NCBI GenBank assembly: GCA_949825065.1
Contig: OX463852.1
Span: forward strand, 14,484,127-14,548,126
DNA from: Odontocerum albicorne
Lineage: Eukaryota; Arthropoda; Insecta; Trichoptera; Odontoceridae
Length of the DNA stretch: 64,000 nucleotides
Reading direction: 5' to 3'
Under the pieces are notes generated by a model. The model did no database searches and was not told the DNA's origin. It was given only the letters and a program-made list of their open reading frames with translations. Both the position numbers and the translations under genes were made by a program. Of this stretch, positions 12,626 to 21,673 are shown one piece after another; positions within the stretch are counted from its first letter, which is position 1; each line of letters starts with the position of its first letter.

Positions 12626-12937
12626 TACATACAGTCATGTGACTACAATTCATCTGCTCAGACAATACTACGGTGGTTTGAAGGAGATCTTCATGAATAA
12701 TATGGTTTAAGCGGTCCTCATCGAAGTCCACTGGTCGTCCGAAATGCTCCATGTCTTTTAGGTCGAAATTATCGTCCTTGAAACGCAAAAACCATCGACG
12801 AGCTATCCTTTTATTCATAACGTCTTCACCGTACACGTAGCAAATATCACGAGCAGCTTTGGCAGCTTTATTCCCTCGATAAACGCGAACAGAAGGAGGT
12901 GTCGAAAATGCTCACTTTCATCTTCTTGACACTCCAT
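12609..12937 (-). pseudogene. mariner transposase N-terminal fragment
   Basis: On the minus strand, an ATG at 12937 begins a frame with HFRHLLLF. After a frameshift near 12880, the text runs ICYVYGEDVMNKRIARRWF, FDLKDMEHFGRP, DEDRLNHIIHEDLLQTT and LSEQMNCSHMTV. This is the paired helix-turn-helix DNA-binding half of a mariner transposase, with the GRPV linker motif. It stops after the second helix-turn-helix; the catalytic domain is missing. It is a different copy from the C-terminal relics at 7.3 and 9.3 kb, and it sits exactly between two inverted LINE tails. Confidence 0.75.
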
Positions 12938-13004
12938 TTTGAAGGCTTGTAATCAAATAAAATAATATATGTAACGTAAAAGCAAACACAATATCTTGTA
13001 GACC

Positions 13005-13275
13005 AGAAAATTTTCTTTCGAATGACGTATAACCTTTACCATTTTGTTTTACTTTTGGTGCTTATTTTTAAATTTGGAAAAACGGACACAACTTACGTTA
13101 ACACCCAATACATATACACACATTAGTTGGGTGTAAGGATAGGAAGGTAGTGGCTTCGGCCATTAGATTGGGTATTTCATCGCATCTGCACATGTTATTA
13201 GGAAACCGCAAACAAGAAAACCGCAGAAAACTTACCAAGGGAAGATAATTTATAAGATCCTTTGTTCATCTTCCA
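13005..13275 (-). repeat. LINE 3' tail (family B), inverted copy
   Basis: Matches 12362-12625 in reverse over about 260 bases. The AAACCGCAGAAAACTTACCAAGG core is shared with 30.55 and 36.57 kb. Confidence 0.7.
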
Positions 13276-13470
13276 GAAAATTTTCTTTCGATTGACGTAT
13301 AACATTTACCATTTTGTTTTACTTTTGGTGCTCATTTTGAAATTTGAAAAAAAAAAACGGACACAACTTATGTTAACACATATATATGTTATATTTATTT
13401 TGTATTATTTTCAATTTGTTAATAATAGCGGGTTCCAATTCTGAGTTAGAGTACCCTTGAGGAGACTTTG
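13275..13470. repeat. Further partial family B copies
   Basis: 13275-13375 directly repeats 13009-13115. 13416-13465 carries the opposite tail end (AATAATAGCGGGTTCCAA...CCCTTGAGGAG). This is a mosaic of nested or rearranged tails. Confidence 0.5.
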
Positions 13471-13838
13471 CTTTCTAAACCGCACTATATAAGTTGTCTT
13501 TTACATAGGTTTTATTCAGGTTTTTTCGTAAACTGTAAAAAGAGGCGTATAAAAGCCAAACTGTAAAAAGAGGCGTATAAAAGCCATGTAAAATCTCTTA
13601 AAAAGTTAATGTCTTGTTTTACCCCTCTCTCTCTCTATATGTCTCCCCCCTTTTCAACGACCCTCTTACTCGCACTTAATTCCCTTTTAATTTACAGCCT
13701 CATGAATACGCGTTTGAATGTATTGTCCAAAACTTCTTCAATATTATTTAATACTACAGTAGTTTTCCAAATATTTAAAATTTTCTCCTTTACTTTAAAT
13801 TGTCAAAAGCGCAATTCATTCTCTATGATATTAACTAC
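13471..13838. other. No gene; short tandem duplication
   Basis: AACTGTAAAAAGAGGCGTAT occurs at 13531 and 13559 (period 28). The rest is pyrimidine-rich DNA without recognised content. Confidence 0.5.
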
Positions 13839-14035
13839 GACCGCCGCGACCTAGATGGTAAAATACCTATTTACAATTTGGTGTTTACAGGTTGGATTTC
13901 CATTCGAACGCAGATTATTTCAAAAAAGTATTTTTTACATCTTTCAAATTGGTCAGAAGAAATTACCAGTAAGCAAGCCAGTCTGTAGGCGCTTTATACT
14001 CGTACAACAAAAGTTTAATGCAATATAATAAAAAA
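13839..14035 (+). repeat. tRNA-head SINE (family A), decayed
   Basis: Recognisable head (CGCGACCTAGATGGTA), body (AATTGGTCAGAAGAAATTACC) and tail (CGTACAACAAAAGTTTAATGC). Confidence 0.55.
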
Positions 14036-14112
14036 ATACTCACTCTTTTCTCCCTCTCATACGATAAGAGTCGGAGGTCCATCGCCTGGATGAGAGATCG
14101 CCACGTGTCCTT

Positions 14113-14630
14113 TAGGCCTCCGCCACACAGGTAGGAGCCTCGCTTGATGCTTAGAGCTATGTTGCGAGTTAGGCGATATATCCTAGCGAACCAACGTACC
14201 GCACACTATCGCAGTGGCTACACTGCACACTTCGCGGCACGTTGCATGACGATTAGTCATCGAGTGAATCTCCTAGCGAACAGACGTGTTGGTTAATTTA
14301 CAAGATGATGGAAGTTTTAATGACAGGTGTGTATAAAAGGGAGCCTTTGTGGAACCCATCGAGCAAATTATATTGTAGAAAAATTTACCTGTAATAAAAT
14401 CACTTTGGAATGAAGTTGCACAGAAAGTAAATGAAGATGGTAAGTTGTAATGAAATTGGTTAGTTTTGAGAGTGACATCGTGTGTTGACTCAACGGCTCC
14501 CAACTGTCAAATGAATTTGTGCGTAGCATTTTGGTGTGGCCAGGCATGAAGTCACCTTGTATATGAGTCACGTAAAACCTAGCTTAGCACCAAACTTAGC
14601 ACCAACTTTGGTGTGGCCTCGGCCTTACAG
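14113..14630. mobile_element. Possible DNA-transposon MITE with GC-rich inverted ends
   Basis: The left end TAGGCCTCCGCCACAC and the right end GTGTGGCCTCGGCCTTA are imperfect inverted repeats about 515 bases apart. The interior is richer in G+C than its surroundings and has no transposase. The superfamily is not assigned. Confidence 0.35.
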
Positions 14631-14718
14631 GTGACCCTTCTAATCCCACTTTTCCAACATTTACTTTTTGCAGAAATCCTCCGATTCTATGTTCGTTTCC
14701 AGTTCCAACAACTGTAGA

Positions 14719-14930
14719 CTAAAACAAAAAGAACATATTATTATATACCATCACGTTGAGGAGAGCGACATAGCACCAGAATTTCCAATCTTGACACACA
14801 TATTTTACATCTTCTTCATCCATACACCTTCTCATAAAACTCCTACGATTTCTTTTTCTTCTTACGTCTTCAATTATTCGTTCCACGTCTCCATACCACC
14901 AAATAATGTTCTTCTTCATCCTACTTAATA
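14719..14930 (-). pseudogene. RTE-like C-terminal remnant
   Basis: The minus-strand frame reads WWYGDVER, RRKRNRRSFMRRCMDEED and VCQDW, the same terminal block as at 5.8 kb. Confidence 0.6.
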
Positions 14931-15066
14931 CAAAAATCTTAATATACTCATCCTACTCAACACAACAATCTTAATATAATCATCCTACTCAACACAACAA
15001 TCTTAATATAATCATCCTTCTCAATACATCAATCTTAATATACTTATCCTACTCAGTACATCAAAC
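14925..15066. repeat. Minisatellite, about 32-bp unit
   Basis: About four imperfect copies of AATCTTAATATAATCATCCT plus ACTCAACACAAC. Confidence 0.7.
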
Positions 15067-15390
15067 TTGTTATACATTTTCACTCCATGTATTCTTCTCA
15101 GTACATGCATTTCTACATATTTTTATTTGGCTCTTTTCGGTCTTTCGCCACGTCCACGTTTACTCCCATATATCAAAATTAGCAGTAAAATACTATTGTG
15201 GAGCATTGTACATTTTTTTACAAAACCAGTTTAAAATAAAACCACAAAATATTTCAAAACATTTATTAGTTAAAACAGCAATTATATATATTTTTAATTG
15301 AATGAATGATTTCTTTATGAAGTTTTAGACGTGATTTATTTTATTACTGTATTTTTAAACATTCACTTGTTGAATAGCGTGACCTGGTAA
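15067..15390. other. AT-rich DNA, nothing recognised
   Basis: No frame or repeat was noticed. Confidence 0.5.
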
Positions 15391-15620
15391 TCAAATCTTC
15401 GGGCTAAGGACCACTGGAGTAGACAAGTTACGCATTGTTGGAAATACTACCGCACGTGGACAGGTAACAATACGTGACACGTCTAGCGCGAGCGAGCATT
15501 GTAACTTGACACACTGTAACCAGACTGGGACACATTTTTTTTAGAAAATATCGGAAATTGAACCCAATCCTCCAGGGTGGAAGACTAGCGTCTTATCAAT
15601 TAAGATATGACGATTATTTA
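15391..15620 (-). repeat. Chimeric SINE: tRNA head with alternative body (family E)
   Basis: On the minus strand, a family A type head (15550-15610, CCTCCAGGGTGGAAGAC on +) is followed by a body unlike family A. That body is shared with 46250-46480, where the arrangement is the same. Confidence 0.5.
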
Positions 15621-16261
15621 GTTAAAGCGATGAGGCTCAGAATGTGTTAAGTCTAATCGAGCTGGTATAGAAAACTTATAAGCAGTTTTTAGCAGCCGTT
15701 GTCTTCAGTGTTTAAATAAAAACATTAAGATCACCTAATTTCACCATGCGATATAAAAAAAACATAGTAATAAAGAATCGAACAATTTCACCAAACATTC
15801 CTAGCAAAAAAACAAAATATCCGGTTGAATACATGCAGTTCTGCTATGTGTGAGCGTAAATAGCAAACCATTACAACTCAGTTTTACGACAAGAACATAT
15901 TTTTAAAAAATGTGTAAGTTTTTATGATAGTTGTAAAACATTTTATTTCAATTTATTAAAAAAAAATCTATTTTAAAACATAAACAATCTCTTTGGCAAG
16001 TAATTTTGTTTGATTTTTAGCCTTTTAATATTTTTATTCAAAGTTATTAGCGAAACGTTACAAGGTTTAAAAAAAACATTAAATCATCTAGGGATGTTTT
16101 AGCATGTTAGAACCCCCAATGACTATGTTTTTGTTACCATTACGGCCAATGGTTGTAGGAAATATTTAAGATTAAATAAATACTTTACACTTTTCATTTC
16201 CAACTAAGTAATAATATAGATTTATTAAAAACACCATTTAAAAAAAAATAATAAAATGAAA
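15621..16261. other. AT-rich DNA, nothing recognised
   Basis: No gene or repeat match was noticed. Confidence 0.5.
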
Positions 16262-16274
16262 ATTTAGATGGTGC

Positions 16275-16445
16275 CGTTTAGTCTCTTCTCAAAACGCTCA
16301 ACATCTCGGGATTCGAACTCACTATTATTGACAGATAAAAATATTACAAAAAAGTCGAGTGTAGTGATAGGAAGGTGGTGGTTGCGGCCATTAAATAAGG
16401 AACTTTTGCACACCTGGATATGTTTAGAAAACATATTTGGTAATG
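16275..16445 (-). repeat. LINE 3' tail (family B) copy
   Basis: TCGGGATTCGAACTCACTATTATTGACAGAT and GGAAGGTGGTGGTTGCGGCCATTA match 30.42-30.50 and 36.41-36.50 kb. The frames on both strands here are incidental. Confidence 0.6.
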
Positions 16446-17384
16446 CCATATAAAATTTGTACTATAACATATGCGACGTAATTTTATATTTTAAAATATA
16501 AAGTGGGGACTGAAAGGGTATATATTTTCAAGTTATAAAACTAACTTGCTTAAAAAGATTTCCTGTTGTATATATATACTATATAAACTCTATTACACTG
16601 ACATGAAAAATAGTTATAAGCCATTTTTGTCAAATATTTAAAAAATGAGTTGATATATTTTGCTTTTAGACTGCGCGCGAGAGACCACCAGACGGCTAGA
16701 CCAATAATTTGCAAATTGTACGTAGAGAGGCGCACGGAGCAAGCGGTTGTGGCGCCTGATATTTACTGAGACGCAATTCACATTACTTATAAGAGTGTAT
16801 ATTGCGGAGTTTCTTTGTCGGAGTCACCAATCGGAGGCGGTTGGCACACCAATGTTTATATTTTGTTTCTGTTAATTTTTAGCAGTCTAAATGTAAGACT
16901 GTGGACCGTAAGATTTTATGATAAGTTTCAAAAGGATGTAATTCGAAATAATAAGTAATATTTATATATGTGTAAGAAATGGATGTATACATGATAAATT
17001 ACTACTTACGTAGATTCGTAAAATATTTATTTTGTAAAGACGTGTCTGTGAAAAAAAAAATATTTATAAAATTATACTGAACAACCGTCTAAGTTTTACT
17101 CAAGTAAGAGAGTGTTATTTCCGATAAAATATTTGATAAACATGTTGAAATATGTTTTGACATTTAATTTTATGAATTTAATTGGGTGCTTCTATTATCT
17201 ATCTTTATTAAATAAGCACTAGTATGATTTCGATGCAAATGCACCTTATCATTTCAGCAATCCTTAACTCCTGTAAACATCAGATAGAAAAACAACTAAC
17301 CCTTTGACATTTCATGTTTGTTGATAAAAAAAATTGAAAATGATCAAGTGCCACATGCGGATAGGAATTACAAACGAGGCACGT
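16446..17384. other. Intergenic DNA with a GC-elevated patch at 16665-16870
   Basis: The patch holds CGCGCGAGAG, a CCAATCGGAGG string and TTATAAGAG. It could be a small promoter or an orphan repeat. The rest is AT-rich and empty. Confidence 0.3.
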
Positions 17385-17545
17385 TAACTTTGACCAATGG
17401 CGTGCGGCGATTACCTCACCGCGGGCCAATCAGCGTGCGCCAAAGTGAGCACATTTCTATTTTTGTATCTAAGAGCTGTCTCGCGGGACGGCAACAAGAT
17501 CGTAAAACCATGTGAACTGTTAGTCCATTTTGAATTTGCTCGCTG
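17385..17545 (+). promoter_or_regulatory. Candidate CpG-rich promoter patch upstream of the viral-derived gene
   Basis: A locally GC- and CpG-rich stretch in AT-rich DNA contains two CCAAT boxes (near 17393 and 17424) and a CCATTTTG motif (near 17526) resembling a YY1/Pho-type site. There is no clear TATA box. It lies about 1.1 kb before the ATG and could drive that transcript or an unrelated one; the link is inference. Confidence 0.3.
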
Positions 17546-17692
17546 GTGTGTCCTGCTATAGAGCCCGTGTACATGTTGTTTTAATTTATTGTTTATCTCT
17601 CTGTTTATCGCGATATTTTGTTTATTTAAAGAAGCCGAAAAGGACACACCGATTGATAGATGAAAAGAGCCGATCGCGAACAATAAATTGTT

Positions 17693-18151
17693 ATGTACAC
17701 GTATGAAATGCATATGATTAGAAAAATAACAACCCTTAATGTAAAAATAGCGGGAAAACATAGCGGCGTCTTCTTCGACACACCGCGGAGTTGGTCGAAT
17801 AAAAACGAACTATTCATCAAATTTATTTATCTGGCTGTTGAGAATTGCAGACAAGTTTTGGAAAAGCTTCATAACTTCTTCGTCCTGTCAAAAGTGTCCT
17901 CCAATACAAATTGCGTGACCAGAGAGTTATGTGAGCAAAATTGCTGTGGAAATCTCTCCCTTATTACGTACCATAAAGTGAAAACATTTTCTCCTTTGAA
18001 TGTTAATGTATCGCTCACCAATAAAGACATTGAACATTGTGATAATAATCCTTACAAGATTCTAATTAGATTCATAACAGGTGGTCATTTTTCCGAAATT
18101 GTCTGTTGCTTAGCAAAACATCGCTTCTGTAGCGTTTTGGCAACGACTTAG
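17693..18151 (+). CDS. Hypothetical 152-codon ORF between promoter patch and viral-derived gene
   Basis: This ATG-to-stop frame of 152 codons is longer than most chance frames in such AT-rich DNA. It encodes a cysteine-containing protein (about nine Cys) with a basic N-terminus and no recognised domain, signal peptide or membrane segment. It sits 3' of the CpG-rich patch and ends about 310 bases before the proposed 5' UTR intron, so it could be an upstream ORF, an older host exon or chance. I do not recognise it. Confidence 0.2.
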   Translation: MYTYEMHMIRKITTLNVKIAGKHSGVFFDTPRSWSNKNELFIKFIYLAVENCRQVLEKLHNFFVLSKVSSNTNCVTRELCEQNCCGNLSLITYHKVKTFSPLNVNVSLTNKDIEHCDNNPYKILIRFITGGHFSEIVCCLAKHRFCSVLATT

Positions 18152-18460
18152 CAGAGTTTTTATTATATTTTTTTTCAATTCTGAACGCGTTGTTTCGTAG
18201 GCGGAGTGAGATACGCCCGAAATTAAATAACATAAACAAAACGATAATTCTATTATTTTTTTCCATTCTTGAACAATTTAATCGAAGTTCTAACAATTTT
18301 TTCGAAAAATATTTCGATCTTCGATAAAGTGCATGTGATCTTATTAAGATAGTTATCGGATAATAATATTTAGTGTGTGAGTTTATGTGATATATATATT
18401 TTTGTGGACAAACAGACAATTGACAATCTTTGTGGAAATATTTCAATCATTATTATAAAG
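18152..18460 (+). other. AT-rich leader region
   Basis: No ORF or repeat is visible. It would be the 5' untranslated exon if the 67-base intron is real. Its transcription start cannot be placed. Confidence 0.3.
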
Positions 18461-18527
18461 GTGAGACAAAGTTTAATTTATAATTTTTTTTAACTTTTTT
18501 AAGTTTTTAAGGTTTCACTTTCACCAG
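18461..18527 (+). other. Candidate 67-base 5' UTR intron
   Basis: The donor reads AAAG/GTGAGA at 18461. The acceptor is TTTCACTTTCACCAG at 18527, preceded by a long T-rich tract with TTTAAC as a possible branch site. The length is near the usual minimum for insect introns. Exon 2 would begin four bases before the ATG at 18532. Viral RNA would not need such a signal, so it points to host-style expression. Confidence 0.5.
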
Positions 18528-18531
18528 GACT

Positions 18532-21500
18532 ATGGAAAGTGGATCAATAAATGTCGAGATGGGAGAAAATCGGACTTCAGTCGATCTTAACCGTGGGGTC
18601 GCTGAAGTGGTGCCCGTTGTTCAACGAGAACAAGGCCGCACCACCCTACACGAGATGAGTTTTGTGGCTCATGACGTCGAAGACAAACACACAAATGCTC
18701 CATCAGGTTTTATCCGTGGGACTGATGGAGCGGCTTCTGTTAATCATGAGAGCGACGGAAGCAACAAGCTACACGATGCGGGGGTTCGCCCTCAAGAACG
18801 AAGTGGACCAAATAGTGGGGATAAAGAGCAGAGGGGAAGTGGAGAAATCCAGGGAATGACCTCCGACCAGGCTCCCAGGGAGTTTAGAATCTATCTGGGT
18901 ATTCTAGCGGACGGTGATGTTGAGGATCCTTTGCTCTCCTCGGAGAAGAATTACTTCAATCTTGCGGACGTTGAGAAAGGTCTTCCTACCCGGAACCTTA
19001 CGGTAGACGACTACATGACTCCAGGAAGTTCCTCAGACCTGGACTTCTCTGGATTTGGATCGCCGAGACCGAGGACAAGTAGACCTTCAGATAGGCTTCA
19101 CAGTCGGATTAAAGAAACCTTCGATTATAATAAAAAGGTTACCGCTGAGAATGAGCGTCTGAGGGCCCTAAACGTGGCGAACAAAACCAGAATGAGTAGA
19201 TTAAAGGACGTAGTTGAGATTGTGAAGGAGGATAATAAGAAACGACTCGAAAAGAATGCCTCTGAAAGGCCGAAGCCAGTTGCTGAGGATCCTAAAGAGA
19301 TGTATTTCAGAGGAGATGTTGAAGCAATTCTTAAGTCTTTATATACTGAAGCTTTCTCTGGAAAAATAGGGGCACACCTAGCTGAATCTGGCTTTGAGGA
19401 TGCGGAGAATAAATTGGCTCAAGCAGCGCTCTCGGCTTACGAGACTCCTATATTGAGAGAGGCCATTCAAATTCAAAAGCCAAACCCTGAAGTGGATGGG
19501 TTGTTCCTCAATGCTCCTTCACGTCCTGATACTTTTGGGACGCGCACCGTCCATAGACGGGTTGACGACGGTAAAGATGCTAATGGTAGGACGAAATCAA
19601 AGGAGATCACTGAAACAACTACAGTAAGAAGAGGAGATTTGACGGCTGGTGCAAAGGCTCTAGCAGCAAAAATGTTGGCTGGAGGGAACACGGGATACAG
19701 GATAACAAGCTTCTTTGCCCGTGCCAGTCTGAATAGACTTTTCGCTGTTGCTGTTGCAAGGGTTTTGATTACAGCGGGGGTGAAGAAGTCGAGAAACTTG
19801 TCTGGATTGGCTGGGCGTAGTAAAACTATGTCATTGCTGGCTACTATTGACTTGTTTGCGGCAGCGGCAATCGAGACGACCGAGCCGAACTTGGAAACTT
19901 GTAGAAATGAAGTTCCTTTGAATGAGCAGTTGGAGAGGACAGTTGTGGTTAATAGCGAGGAGTTGTTGAGTGTTTCTCTGATTTATAATCGGGCTATGCT
20001 CGTCAATGACTCACGTTGTTGCCCGTTCTGTGCTGCTTCTATGCTGTTGTCAGAAGAGCCCAAAGAAATAAAATATCCAAGTGTACCTGAGCTCCGTAAA
20101 TCAGATAGGAAGAGTATGAGGGGTAGTTTAGCCTCATTTATAACCGAGTGCATAAGCAAAGGCTCGAATCATCGGCTATCTGCAGTTCTTGCTGAATTGC
20201 ATAACCAGGAGATGCATGCTACAAATGGTAATATCAATTTCACTGTAGGGTTGAAAGAGTCCAGGTTGGATGTCATAAAGAGGGTAACATCTGAGTTGTT
20301 TACGACGGTCCCTAAACCACAATTCGCTCAGCGTGACATACGTCAGCATCTTAGGAGCCAACAGCTCACGGTGGACACTATGAGCGTCAGAGTTGACGAT
20401 GAGCGGTCAGCACTCGTAGAGCAGGTGCCACCTAACCTGCACCAGGTCGTAGGTGTGTTTAATTTCGCACACATTGCAAGAGCAGCGAAGGCTATCATGG
20501 CGCCTCCTCCAGCGCCAGGACCGCTTCCATCAACATCAAGAGAGGGGAGAGCTAAGTCAATAACGCGCAGTAAGACCGCTCAGAGGAGGAGGAGCGCTAG
20601 TGTATCAAGTGCGGGTTCAGCGAGTGCTGGAGTGTCTGACGCCATCAGTATTGACCCACCTAACATTACCGACTCAAGTGATGCTGCCCTTGAACCGCCT
20701 GTTCAAAGAGCTCCCAGAGAGGTTAGGAGGACAAGAAATTACAGGTCTGTAATTTCTAAGTTATTTGGGGCAAGAAACGCTGTTGCTCCTGACAGATCAA
20801 CGAGACAAGCTGTGGCGGCCGACCTGGCTGGGATTGCTGAGATTACATCGGATGAAATGTCTTCGGCGTTTGAAGACGATGTCCCCCCTTTGTTCCCTGA
20901 TGCTAACACTGTGGAACCACTGTATATCGGGGTCAATGAGAGTATGGATTATGGTGATGGAAACTTCCACCTTACTTGTCTGACACAAGATTTTCTCCGG
21001 AAGTACAAAGAGGCTAGGTCTGGTGATATTACTAATCTGGCAAATGCACCAAATCTTATAGCCGCCTTGGCAGAGTCTTCCAGGACAGAAAGAAGTGATC
21101 TAACAGCTAGAACCTTGAGGGTGGCTTTATATGATGGGTTGCGAGAGGCTAGAGTCACCAATCCTTTGGGGGTGGGGTATGCGGCGCCGTTGAATGCGCC
21201 GCCCATTCGTCAGGACATCAACCTTAATGGAGTCTATAACTGGGAATATCGTTATATTGCCATTAGTTATGAGATTTTGGAGGCGGCGATGGTGGTGGAT
21301 GACAATCTCAACGTTGCTGGGGAGATGTGGTCTCTGAAGAGCCCTGAGACCTTGGTGGTTGTACTTGACAAGGATACTGACATACCATCAGTCAGGTGGC
21401 CGCTGCTTCTTCTGTCTGGACTCCCATACCCATTGCTTTGGACCTCGGAGTGGTTTGCATATATCGAGGTTGCCCAGGGTGATGACGTGTGGAGTGTTGC

Positions 21501-21540
21501 CCAGTTCCTGCGTAATGAAGGCTTGGTCACTCCTAAGTGA
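18532..21540 (+). CDS. Endogenous viral element, capsid-like protein, N-terminal two thirds (exon 1)
   Basis: This is an uninterrupted frame of 1002 codons, by far the longest in the window and visibly richer in G+C than the AT-rich DNA around it. The start codon at 18532 has A at -3 and G at +4. In the protein, residues 1-120 are polar and probably disordered. About 190-245 is highly charged and coiled-coil-like. About 370-450 is rich in alanine and leucine. A small cysteine cluster (CCPFC) lies near 496-500. Residues 655-735 form a Pro/Ser/Arg-rich linker, and 790-1000 looks globular. There is no signal peptide, reverse transcriptase, protease or polymerase motif. Length and layout resemble the long capsid ORF of toti-like double-stranded RNA viruses; that family call is inference. 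If spliced, the exon ends at 21536; unspliced, it stops at 21538-21540, just inside an insertion. A host gene of unknown family is the alternative. Confidence 0.55.
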   Translation: MESGSINVEMGENRTSVDLNRGVAEVVPVVQREQGRTTLHEMSFVAHDVEDKHTNAPSGFIRGTDGAASVNHESDGSNKLHDAGVRPQERSGPNSGDKEQRGSGEIQGMTSDQAPREFRIYLGILADGDVEDPLLSSEKNYFNLADVEKGLPTRNLTVDDYMTPGSSSDLDFSGFGSPRPRTSRPSDRLHSRIKETFDYNKKVTAENERLRALNVANKTRMSRLKDVVEIVKEDNKKRLEKNASERPKPVAEDPKEMYFRGDVEAILKSLYTEAFSGKIGAHLAESGFEDAENKLAQAALSAYETPILREAIQIQKPNPEVDGLFLNAPSRPDTFGTRTVHRRVDDGKDANGRTKSKEITETTTVRRGDLTAGAKALAAKMLAGGNTGYRITSFFARASLNRLFAVAVARVLITAGVKKSRNLSGLAGRSKTMSLLATIDLFAAAAIETTEPNLETCRNEVPLNEQLERTVVVNSEELLSVSLIYNRAMLVNDSRCCPFCAASMLLSEEPKEIKYPSVPELRKSDRKSMRGSLASFITECISKGSNHRLSAVLAELHNQEMHATNGNINFTVGLKESRLDVIKRVTSELFTTVPKPQFAQRDIRQHLRSQQLTVDTMSVRVDDERSALVEQVPPNLHQVVGVFNFAHIARAAKAIMAPPPAPGPLPSTSREGRAKSITRSKTAQRRRSASVSSAGSASAGVSDAISIDPPNITDSSDAALEPPVQRAPREVRRTRNYRSVISKLFGARNAVAPDRSTRQAVAADLAGIAEITSDEMSSAFEDDVPPLFPDANTVEPLYIGVNESMDYGDGNFHLTCLTQDFLRKYKEARSGDITNLANAPNLIAALAESSRTERSDLTARTLRVALYDGLREARVTNPLGVGYAAPLNAPPIRQDINLNGVYNWEYRYIAISYEILEAAMVVDDNLNVAGEMWSLKSPETLVVVLDKDTDIPSVRWPLLLLSGLPYPLLWTSEWFAYIEVAQGDDVWSVAQFLRNEGLVTPK

Positions 21541-21673
21541 TGAATATCTCGTTCGGAGTCTCGGTCCAATGGTAGGACGCCTTACTCCTTCATCGGATAA
21601 TTTCTGACTGATATGATATTTAATTGGATATTTTGGTTCCTGTTTTAGGAGACGGGGAGGGAGCTTGGTCACT
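21521..21673 (+). mobile_element. Short transposable insertion with an 11-bp target-site duplication
   Basis: GCTTGGTCACT is present at 21521-21531 and again at 21663-21673, with 131 bases between. The first half of the insert has a tRNA-like A-box stretch (GGTCCAATGGTAGGACGC). About 21548-21640 matches the opposite strand at about 25.77-25.88 kb, so it is a dispersed repeat. Deleting 142 bases restores one frame. An 11-bp duplication fits LINE-mobilised (SINE-like) integration; the absence of an A-rich tail is atypical. Confidence 0.7.
21537..21648 (+). other. Candidate 112-base intron inside the viral-derived gene
   Basis: The donor is GTGATG at 21537. The acceptor is a pyrimidine-rich run ending TGTTTTAG at 21648. 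Splicing is phase 2 and keeps the reading frame, leaving ten residual codons of the insert in the message. The donor is weaker than consensus. The whole intron lies within the inserted repeat, not in the ancestral coding sequence. Confidence 0.5.
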
